64,000 bases of DNA from Alviniconcha marisindica. Lineage: Eukaryota > Mollusca > Gastropoda > Provannidae. Each line of letters begins with the position of its first letter. The stretch's first letter is position 1. The DNA is taken from positions 135,001 to 199,000 of the forward strand of contig JABMCL010001750.1 in assembly GCA_018857735.1 (NCBI GenBank), given 5' to 3'. The notes below the pieces were generated by a model. The model did not search any database. It worked only from the letters and a program-made list of their open reading frames with translations, and was not told where the DNA came from. This document shows positions 10,772 to 22,614 of this stretch, one piece after another. The position numbers and the translations under genes were made by a program.

Positions 10772-10862
10772 TTATATGTATGTGTATCGTTGTTCAGCAA
10801 GAGCCCTCCTTGTTCGTTTGGCTGGTGAGGCTTGGTCTTCGTCATCCTTTTTCTTCATGCTC
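10772..10862 (-). CDS. CTCF: CTCF exon 13: basic C-terminal tail and stop
   Basis: The acceptor CTGTTTCAG|GAGCAT restores phase exactly with the AG left by exon 12. Thirty codons run to TAA at 10772-10774 and encode [19 protein letters not shown], an AT-hook or NLS-like basic tail. The acceptor sits at the edge of an array of ~20 copies of itself. Confidence 0.85.
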
Positions 10863-12369
10863 CTGAAACAGACACACAACCATTCAAGCTCCTGAAACAG
10901 ACACACAATCATTCAAGCTCCTGAAATTAGACCCATAACCCACAATGCTCCTGAAACAGACACACAACCATTCAAGCTCCTGAAATAGACCCATAACCCA
11001 CAATGCTCCTGAAAGACACACAACCATTCAAGCTCCTGAAATAGACCCATAACCCACAATGCTCCTGAAACAGACACACAACCATTCAAGCTCCTGAAAT
11101 AGACACATAACCCACAATGCTCCTGAAACAGACACACAACCATTCAAGCTCCTGAAATAGACACATACCCACAATGCTCCTGAAACAGACACACAACCAT
11201 TCAAGCTCCTGAAATAGACACATAACCCACAATGCTCTTGAAACAGACACACAACCATTCAAGCTCCTGAAATAGACACATAACCCACAATGCTCCTGAA
11301 ACAGACACAACCATTCAAGCTCCTGAAATAGACACTAGACCCATAATGCTCTTGAAACAGACACACAACCCTTCACACTCATAAAACAGACACATGATCC
11401 ACAATGCTCCTGAAACAAACATAAACCGTTCAAGCTCCTGAAATAGACACATGACCCACAATGCTCCTAAGCCACACACATGCTCTCCAAGAAAGACCAT
11501 AAATGAAAGATGCGTGTGACAGTACAGACAACCGAAACCAGTCCCAGTATGCAAAACAAAACAAAACAAAGGTTTTTGCCAAGGATGTCCAGGCAGTTGC
11601 CAACCTGAAATTGACAACAAAGACACACAAGTCAAACCCAACAAAAACTATCCATTCCTAATGTTTGTTGACAATGCAGTGTTTCCACGGTATCAGAGGA
11701 ATGGATGGCATAAAGCCAACAGTGACACTACCATCAGACGCTCCAGAGATCACTCCCCTAAGTGCCGGTCACACACCTGAACAAAGTTTCATGTGAGGGA
11801 GTGAAATTATACACAACAGCGCGACTGCCACAGGAACCTCTCCACTCACCTTGTCCTTCTCTCTGCAGCGTCACCTCCGCTCCCAACCACCATGGTCACC
11901 ATCTTGGGCATCGCCGTCAGCGCCGTCGTCATTCCCACCCCTCCCCTCACCATCCCTGATGACACCACCACCATTTCCCGCTGCCCCAACTGGCTGGCGC
12001 CTGCCATGACAGACTTGGGCTGTGGTGCAGAGATGGCCTGAAGCACGGAGCTGCTGGCTGACTGGGAGAGGAGGGAGACGGCGATGGTGTCCGAGTCTGA
12101 GGAGTCCACCTTCTCCTCCTTGATCAGCTTGGTGGTGAAGTCCAGATGGGCCAGGATCTCCGGCGCATCGATGGTGGGGATCTGAAAACAAAGGGGTTAA
12201 GTCAAGTTCTTTATTTTATTCTGCAAACAGAAAATCTGCGATCCATAAAGAATTTAAAAATCAAAATAAAAAAATGGGAAATATTCAACAGACAGCGAAG
12301 TAGGCAAGACTTGTGCCTGAAGTTTTTTGAACCAGACTTTCAAAGGAATTTGACAAGCGCAATGCCGCA

Positions 12370-12409
<40 letters not shown>

Positions 12410-15400
12410 TGCAGAGGGAAAGAACTCTGTTGGGTAACACACTGTTGTTTTGCCTTGCTTCTCTCCCTTGAGCAGGTCAGACTATTATTATATGTGGGGA
12501 GTTTGTTGTTGCCGTTTGTTTTGTTTCTCTTCTGGGTGCCAGAACCCAACTCAATTTGCCAATTTCTGGCTTCATATCAGAGAACATACTGGATTAGTGT
12601 TCTGCCCACAGTACTGACCCCCAGGAACATTTCACTGTCCCCCAGAAAGTGGTGACAAACCTGGTTCTGATCATGAGACACTGCCGGCTGATGCGCAGTG
12701 GTGACCGCTGTGGTCACCAAGGGCAACGCGATCATGTTCTCCAGCTCGGCGGAGGCTGCTGGGTACAGCGTCATGCCGCTCCCTTCCAGCACGGCGCTGA
12801 GGTTCGAACCCTCCCCCGCTTTCCCAGACTGGTTGAGGTTGTTCAGAAAATGTTCAATGACTTGGGCTTGCTCCGGGTGGCTGGGGGCCTCGTCGTCGCT
12901 CGATTCTGACACCAGTTCCACCTGCGTGCCTGCCTCTCTCTGCTGCAACACACAAGTACAACAATGATCATCTTGTGCACAAGGTATTGTCAAAAGCGTC
13001 CATCTCTATGTGCGTGCTTATGTTCAAAAATATACATCGGCAAGTCACTCCCTTATCTGCGTGACATTCTCCACGACTGACTGCTCAATATGGGTCCAAT
13101 AACTATGTTTTCCCACACCCTTGAGACTGACTCAATCCTCCCTTCACTCCCAGCTGCCTGCCCACCCTGCAGACTGACAGTGACTTCATCAATTTATTTA
13201 TAATGCGCCTGTCCCAGTTTAAAAAAAAAAAACGAGCTCCAAGCCCTGCCCCGGGCCCCGCCTCTCCTGCCGTCTCTCGACTTGGAGCTTACATTTCCAT
13301 CCTCGTCCATGTCCTCCACGCTGGGCATGGTGACGATAATGCGCTTCTGTGACTTGCTGCTACCCGGCACAGCTGCCACTCTCTTCTCCTCGCTTCCCGA
13401 CGGCTCTGCGCCACTCTCCTTGCTGCCCTTCCCTGCCTCGCCCACCACCGAGAGAAAGTCGTCCACCGATCGATCAGGTGGCAGCTGAAACAGATTGGAG
13501 ACTCGTCACTTCTACACCTCATCCAGAACTGACAACAGTTCCTCCACTGACGGATCAGGTAGACAGTGAAACAGATCAAACCTCATCACTTCCATGCCTC
13601 ATCCAGACTGGACAACAGTTCATCCATTGACCAACCTGGTAGAAACTGACAGAGATCGGAGACCTCATCACTTCTATGCCTGATCCAGAATGGACATTTC
13701 ATCCACTGACTGATCAGGTGGAAACTGAAACAGGTCAGAGACCTCGTCAATTCTATGCCTCATCTGGAACTGACAACAGTTCATCCATTGACTAATCAGG
13801 TGGAAATGGAAACAGATCTGAGATCTCATCACTTCTCTATTTACCACTGACAGAAAGAAGTTGGTCAGGTACAGAAAGAAGTTTGTCACCTGACCAATCA
13901 GGTGTCACTGGGGGGAAAAAAGGAGGAAAAAGAACAGGTTTAGCAAGTTAATGTAACTTGTGTCGAAAGTTAAGCCTGGGGTGCTGGTTGCCTCTGGCTC
14001 ATTCAACATTCAGCACCAGTCCCTGTGAAGGTTCACCAGTACAAACAATGCCAACCAGCTGCTCAGCTACCTACACCCCTGTCCTCACACCACCCAGGGC
14101 TTTCGCCAACCATGACAGGAAACACGGTCAGTCAGCCAGCCTGGGCCCAATCTGTGCTGTTTCAAGTCAATGGAAGCATGCACTGAAAAAAAGGGACATC
14201 ACACATTTGTTCAACAGAGAGCAGGAAGTAGCGGAGGCGGACCAACCTGAAGTTTGGGGGTGACCTCCTCTATCCGACCGTCAGGGTGCACGATGACCAC
14301 CTGGGGAGCGTTGCCCAGCTTGCCCTCCCGCCACTCCTGCATCAAGTCGCCGTGCAGGATGTGGTCAGCAGTGATGGTGCGCAGCCCACCTTCCCCTGAA
14401 AAGCAATCCAGCCTTCAAAGTCCACACTCACCACACTATCAAATCAAACACTGCTAAGCCCTACAAATAAAAAACATTCAAGCCTTCAACGCCCATGCTC
14501 ATCACAACACTATCACATCTAACATTGCTGAGCCCTCCAAATAAAAAGTACTCTAGCTTTCAATGTCCACACTCACCACACTATCCAATCAAACACTGCT
14601 AAGCCCTACAAATAAAAAGTACTCCAGCTTTCAATGTCCACACTCACCACACTATCCAATCAAACACTGCTAAGCCCTACAAATGAAAAGCACTCCAGCT
14701 TTCAACGTCCACACTCACCACACTATCCAATCAAACACTGCTAAGCCTTACAAATAAAAAGCACTCCAGCTTTCAACGTCCACACTCACCACACTATCCA
14801 ATCAAACACTGCTAAGCCTTACAAATAAAAAGCACTCCACCTTTTAACGTCTGCACTCGCTATCACATCCAACACTGCTGACTACATTGTCTTGTCATCC
14901 AAACAATATGGCCAAGTGTGGCGGTTAAGACGCTAGCATCACTGAAAGTCTCTCTGCCAAACAACAGACCAGAGGCTGATGAAAAACAGTGACAACCTAC
15001 CTTCACCGTTATTGAAGTGTCCCTGTGTCATGCAGTGCAAAATGCAGCAACCTACTTTCCCAAGAAGCAACTGATGTCATTTTGCTAAGCTGCATGGGAC
15101 AAACCGCAACAACCAACCTTCCCTAAAAGCAGCCAATTTCGTGCAACAGTCATGTGGTACAAACCACAACCTACCTTCCCTAAACGCAACTGATTTTGTA
15201 CAACAGTCATGTGGTACAAACCACAACCTACCTTCCCTAAAAGCAACTGATTTTGTACAACAGTCATGTGGTACAAACCACAACCTACCTTCCCTAAAAG
15301 CAACTGATTTTGTACAACAGTCATGTGGTACAAACCACAACCTACCTTCCCTAAAAGCAACTGATTTTGTACAACAGTCATGTGGTACAAACCACAACCT

Positions 15401-17200
15401 ACCTTCCCTAAAAGCAACTGATTTTGTACAACAGTCATGCGGTACAAACAGCAACAACCTGTTTCCCTAAAAGCAGCCGACTTCGTACGACAGTCATGCA
15501 GTACAAACAGCGTCAACCTACCTTCCCCAGAGGCAGCAGAGGTGGTGTCGTCCTCAGACAGGTCTCCCCCGTGCTGAGCCATGTGACGCATCAGGTTGCC
15601 CTTGTGGGCGTACGACTTGTCGCATGCCGAGCAATCGTGGCTTTTGTCTCGGGGCATTGGGGGCTGGTAGTCCGACGTGTGGTGGTGGTTTTTGTGCCGC
15701 CTCAGGAGCTGCTTCTGCCGAAAGGCATGATCACACTCATCGCACTCAAATGGCTTTTCTCCCGAGTGGGTGAGGATGTGGGATTCCAGGTGTCGCTGTG
15801 AGCAGGCGGCGTAGTCGCATTCGTCACACTTGTAGCATTTCTCTCCTTCGTGGGTCTTCCAGTGCAATTTGAAATGGTACCTGCACACACAGGAAGCACG
15901 CGTTAAAACTCAGGAGACCTGCTGTGTTTGTGGTGCCACGATAACAGAGTGCTTTCAGTAACAGCAAAAACACTTGCTGTGACTCTCTGGACACCGGCAG
16001 TAATACTCATGACGCTCAGAACACTGGTAGTAACACTCAGGACACTGTTGGTGACATTCAGGACACTGTTAGTGACATTCAGGACAGTAGCAGTGATACG
16101 CACCTGCAGTTGCACTCACAACGACAGAACCCTGGACACTTGGTGATAACATTCAGAGCCCCTGCAGTGACACTTGGGACACTGGCAGCAACACCCATAG
16201 ACATAGGACACTTGCAGCCATACATTTGCAGCTGCACTGACACTCACAGCAACAGTACCCTGGACATGCTGTAACAGTATTTGGGACACTTGCAGTGGCA
16301 CTCAGGGCACCAGTGGAAATACACTGGACACTTGAAGACACTTGGAACACTTGCTGTGACAGTCACCCAGGACACTTTGTGAGAAGCACAGACCACTGTT
16401 CACATCAATGCTTCTCTAAATTAGTAAATATTTGATATTTTTGAACATTCCACGACTGACTGGGCAAATTAGTAAAACGTGCTTTCAACCCCCTACCTAA
16501 CTAGCTGTTTGATAATAATTGTGCTGTTAAGTGGCTGAGCAATTCCAAGCCATATTTTGGCAGCAAAACAACAACAAAATGGCTGAGGCAGATTTGTGTG
16601 TTCATGGGGCCTGGAAGAGGGAAGCAAAATTTTAGAACGAGTACTCCTTCAGCTAAATCCATGGGCTGGGCTTAAAGCGCACACATTTCTTGCATGCTAT
16701 ACAGAACTGTACCTAAAGAGCATTTAGCTGGAAAACTGCAAAACTGGAAATTCTGCCACACTTGCAACAAGTACCAACCTATCTGGAAAGCTCTCTCCAC
16801 ACTTGCGACACGTGACAGGCTCATCGCTATAGTGCAGCTTCTGCATGTGGATCTTGAGGTCAGTCTTGCGGCCACAGGTGGTGGGGCAGAACTGACACTG
16901 GAACACTGGCTTGTTGCCTGAGTGGATCAGCTTGTGTGCCTTCAGGCTGTTGGACTGCGTGAACCTGGCCACCAAGGAACACCACTTTCAACATCACTTT
17001 ACCACAAACAAAGCACCAATTTATAATAATCATAATAATGAAATATTTGTCAAGTGCAAACCTTTCACATAAAATCTGAGCTCAGCATGCTGTACAGAAA
17101 TCCAATTTAAACATCCATATTTAGACAACACAAACAGAAAAGGTGAGTCACAATGATTACAAGCAATTTTAATCACTAAAAGCCAAACAGCAAGACCCAC

Positions 17201-17242
<42 letters not shown>

Positions 17243-18943
17243 CAACTGAAATAATTCAGAACAAATTGGAAAGAATAGAGAGTTTGCTAGCAGCAACAGG
17301 TTTTAAACAGACAGATCTTCAGAGCAGTTTAAATGCAGTGGTTGGCTGAACGTTTAAATGCAGTGGTTGGCTGAACCACTTTCAGGAAGCAGAAAATTCC
17401 AGAGAGAAGGGGCAACACAGGGGCAAAAAAGGAGGTCCAAATGCTTTGGTCTTCTCATGTGGCATGCACCGAGTTCTTGAGCCAGAGGAGCCGAGCTGTT
17501 TTGCTGGACAGCATACAAGGAGATGATCAGACACAGGGGCTGTATCAGACACAAAGGAGCAAAAATGCCAACACTATACACTGAAACACAGCCCTGTCAC
17601 AGTACATGTATAGCTTTCTATACCAAAAACTTATACAAAACTTCCCTCCCACAAGCCCCATGAGCAAGAATCAATCCTCACGGACTCAGTGCACCATACA
17701 AACTGAGAACTGACTGACTGGCTGACTGCTGAAGTCCTAAGTCTCTGCCACACTGAACCTGAAGTGTACCCATGACAGCAAAGCGGCCGGGGGAAAAACG
17801 CAACCACCCTCAGTCTAGCAACAACCCAAACTCTGAGCACTGGTTTTCGACATCCTTCCTTCAACCACTGCCGTATTTAGTTACACCATAGGTCCCTGAA
17901 AACTGTCAGCTAACGAGCAGTTTTTTGTTGGTGCTCAAACAGTAGTAAGTTTGTTACAAACAACTCAGATTATATCAAATGTTTATAACTGACCATGTTG
18001 CTTACGCCAGCTCAAATAAAACCAAAATCGTTTGAATCAAGACGGACCCTTTTTATTTTAACCCAGGGTGGATGCGTCTCATGTTTATATGTGTGCAAGG
18101 GCGCTTGGTTGCTTCCACAGTCTTATCAGTACCAAAACCTTTTGGAGGGTGCTGACCGCGTCAGTGGACAGCTGCGCGGAGATAAAGAGTGCCCCTTCAG
18201 TGGCATAACTAAATCTGGCAGAGTTTGGAGGAAGGTGCCAGAAAGCGATGCTCAGAGTGTGGCAACAACCCTGACAGACTTGGACAAACCTGGCATTGCA
18301 GATGTCACAGACATAAGGCTTTTCCCCAGTGTGAATCCGCATGTGTCGTTTCAGTTTGTACGTGTCTGGACTGGCATAGGAGCATGTTGGGCACTGGTAA
18401 GGACGTTCACCTGCAACAGACAACACTCAGCCTATGATCGCAAGTCTACTGTCACCATATATATGTACTCACAGGTATAAGCGTTTGCCCGCTCAAGACA
18501 ACACACAAACACCTGTGACTCTATGTTATCACAGTCACAGTCAACAAAATAGTTAGCTATTATTAACGCCTTCTGTCATTATACCATTCACAGCGGACCC
18601 CTGCACTAGACAAATACAAAACATTCACATTATTACAGTTGGCAAACATTTATCTGCATCAGACAACACACAAAAATGGTTATTACTTTTACAGTTGACA
18701 TTCACTTGCACCAGTTTCAAACCCAAGCTCTGTTGTCATTACAAATTACATTCAGCTGACAAAACAATTACAGTGGTTGCGCTACACATTTTTCAAACCA
18801 GCATGACATCTATCATTCGCCAGAAAGTGGTTCATGAAAACTAGTCTAGTTGTCATACAATCAGTGTAACTGGTCAGATACACGGCAGTCTATATCACTC
18901 CTGGAGAGCTCTGTTAGCAACCACCCTGCTCCCTTCCGTGTGT

Positions 18944-18993
<50 letters not shown>

Positions 18994-21900
18994 ATGCCAC
19001 ATGCACTCCCTCTGTGTTTTGTGAGTGTGCATTTTTTGAAAGCTGGTCAAACAAAATAACAGCTGGTATGTCTGACCCATTGCTGATTTTCTTCCCCGTA
19101 CATGCTGATTTTAACTGGTAAACACCGGAAATTATCAGTTAACATAAACCCTGCATCAGTTCTAGTCAACTGATATGAAGATATACCAGGTCTGAAAACA
19201 ACCGAGGGTCATGTAAAGTTTTGCATTGTCAAGTATCCACAGTACTCCACTGTCAAGTTTACTGTCCTTTGAAGATCAGAGTCCTGCTAGTGTGGTTTGA
19301 TTCTTTGAACATACATCTACAACAATGAATGCATTACACAACCCACCTGTATGTGATCGCAGATGGCGCTTCAGCTTGCTGAGTTCCACGCTGGCGTAGT
19401 CACACTCTGGGCACTTGTGAGGTTTCTCAAACGTGTGGCGGTATCTGACGTGGCGCACCAACTCACCCGATGTGGTGAACGCAGCATCACACTCTTTGCA
19501 CTTGTGGGGCCTAGTGCCTGTGTGTGTGTTCACGTGGTTCGTCAGGGATGCGAAAGTTTTGAACCCACGGTTGCAGATATCACATTTATGAGGCCGGTCT
19601 TCAGAGTGAGATTTCATATGTCTGGTCAGCAGATAGCGCTTCGGGCTCGTGTAGTTGCAGTAGGTGCACGTCAGCTCAGAGTTCAAGTTGGGGAATATTT
19701 TCTTGGGTGTGATCTTCAGCACACGTTTCAACGTCCCACCTTCTTCGATGTACTCTTCCGTCAGCTCGCCGGCTTCTTCTTTGAGGCCTAAAATTGAGTT
19801 CATATCAAGTGAGATTCCTTGAGCAGTCAGCTCTCTGTTTGTTCCGTCGGGCTGTGTGACGAGGAGCACATAGTTGACTTCCCCGTTCTGGCCTTCCGAC
19901 GGCATGATGGCCAGGGTCTGCAGGGTGTTGACAGCATTCAGAACAATAGGAACTGTGTTGGAGGACAGGTCAGAACTGAGGCTCAGCGCCTGTAACCAAC
20001 ATGCATACAGTTGAATGAACTGAAATTGAACTGTAGGGCTTAATGTCCACAGAGACCGCAAACCATCTGTTAAGGACAGGTGGGGGGGGGGGGGGGGGGG
20101 GTGACCTATGAACCTATGGATGAGCTAGTCCAAAGCGCTACTCTGACACATACACAGGTTCAGCCCACATTTTAGGTATTTTTAGTATGGAATACTAAAC
20201 TTTTGTTCACTGAAAGCATGATCCCTAATCAACACTGAATCTTATGCTGTTCAAGTTTTCCACATGCATGGTAGCCTTATGTTATCAATATCCTGCCATA
20301 TGATCAAGCAACCATCCCTTCTTCAGGTTAATTCTCGCTGCCTGTTGAAAAAATTACAAGCTGTGAGCCAGCCATCACAAGCCAGTTTCATGCGGCCTGG
20401 AAACAAAAACTTGCCTACATGTAACCTGTACGCTGTTGTGGAAAAGAATCACAATCAAAAACTGAAGACATTAATTTCCTCACCCAGATTTCCCTGCAAC
20501 CTTTTATAGTTACTGAAAGTTTTGGCACCCTGTAGATGTATGAAAAACTTTGCCTCATCTCTTCTTTGCTCCTGAATTCTATTCATCTTAAACACAGTTC
20601 ACGGTCATCAAGGTAAACACCCATGCCACCCTTTCTGAAAGCTCTCCCTTCAGATAACAAGCCACAGTTCTCTAAAACCACCCTTCATTGTTCACCTGCA
20701 GTGTATCAGCATTCAACACCTGCAGTGGATCAGCATTTAAGCCCATCCTTGCTACATTTTCTGAAAGCTCTCCCATCAGATAACACGCCACAACTCTCTC
20801 AAACTGCTCTTCACTGTTCACCTGCAGTGTTTCAGCATTCAAGCCCTCGATGTTTGGCTGAACAGCAACAAGATGCGGATGAACACCACCCACGTCCTGA
20901 GGACTGGTCTCCAGGGTCGTCAGCCAGGTTGTCTGACGTCAGCAGGTCAACGGTGCTGCTGGTGATGGTGGCGCTAGCGGTGGAGACGGTGGAGGAGGCA
21001 GAGTCCAGCAGGTCCTGGCTGCTGGACGACATGACCAGCGGCTGGCTCAGCGACTCCAGGTCCTGCACAGTCCATGGAAGCCAGTTGACAAGTGGAGGGA
21101 CTCGCCCAACAGTCATGTCAGCCTGTCCACTTGTACACTATCACATTCACCCCTTCCTGGCCCTCAAAACATTATGGGACATCCGCGACAAAATGCTTCA
21201 GACAAATTTGTGACATCCGGTTTGAATTCTGGCTGTTCGCCCCTTCCCATTAGGATTAAAAGGAGCAACCTTTTCAAAATAAATATTTTTGGTTCACTTT
21301 AACTCTCTTCAACTTAGTTCAAGACTGTAAAGGGGATAGCAGCAGGAGTGCAAATTCTTTCTTTCATCACTACAACTTGTATCAGGGTTAACATCATATT
21401 CTGAGAACATGTCAGAGGCACAGCAAGAGCCAGTGGGGCAAGGGGGCGAGGGAGGACAGAGACTCAATCTGACAAACAGACAGACACGGGGAGAGAGAAA
21501 GAAATTGAGACAAAGACGGAGAATCATTATGTCTGTGCCAGTTTGACTTTGAAAGTCCATTCAGATTACCTCAAACTAGTAAAAGCAGTGACCCCAGTGT
21601 AATGATTACAGTTTTAGAACACATACTTGTACACTGTAGTCGCATTCATACTCAAGTGAGAAGAGATCAAAGAAACGAACTGAACAACAGCAATATTCTC
21701 AAGATACACTTGCGCTCACAGCCTTGCATGCAAGCAATATTTCAGTGCATGCAAGCACACGGATGTTGATGAAATCTTTTTAACGACAGAATGGGTTTTA
21801 TTTTCACCTTTATTTCCCCGCCCACTTGCAAGGCGTCTTCACCGAGGATCTGCATGTGGCTCCCATCACCTAGCGACAGGATGCTGCCGTCCTGGCTCAG

Positions 21901-22550
21901 CGACACAATGCGAATCACCTTGCCTTCATGTGCATCCAGGCCTTCATTAACAGAGGTCATGATCAGTTCCTGAGACGATCCAGTCAAGTCTGAAATGCTC
22001 CCTGTCAGGTTGGCAAGTTGAGCTTGTACTGCAGCCATGCTGGCGTCGTCCAGGTCAAGGCCTGAGGCTTCCTGCAAAACACACTGGCTGAATCAATCAA
22101 GTTTCAAACTCAAGACACATAACTAGAGCAAGCAATGAAGAACAAAATGAACTGTCTGCAGTCAAGGTTTCCTGCAAAACATGCTGGCTGAACCAATCAA
22201 GTTTCAAACTCAAGACACATAACTAGAGCAAGCAATGAAGAACAAAATGAACTGTCTGCAGACACACTGCAGTATGATCAGATTTAAGAGTATTCTACTC
22301 AAGCTGTTAAATCAAATTTGTTCTTGGTGGAAAAAGACAGTTCTAATCAAAATCAGTAATCTGCAATCTCAGACTCAGTGTTATCTTAAAAACAACAACT
22401 CTTATTCTTAATCAAAACTGTCAAATTCACGACGGCTACAGTATGCCAAATGAGTCAAGTTTTACAGCATACATTACACTTTGTTTTTCTTCTAGTTGAT
22501 ACTATTAATATTATTAGCATTAAAGTAGCATAGTTATTTCTCCAGTTCAT

Positions 22551-22614
<64 letters not shown>

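Noticed and set aside
10913..11644. Minus-strand frames rich in GALWV/SISGA
   Set aside because: They are the exon 13 acceptor array. An acceptor at 11606 (TTTCAG|GTTGGC) was tried as the last CTCF exon but gives an implausible hydrophobic tail, while exon 13 at 10862 fits in phase and composition.
15105..15521. CRISPR-like appearance of regularly spaced repeats
   Set aside because: The units are contiguous tandem copies with no unique spacers, in a eukaryotic intron.
20672..20893. Minus-strand 73-codon frame as a missing CTCF exon
   Set aside because: It lies in a two-copy intronic duplication, has no matching splice phases and no composition like the flanking exons.
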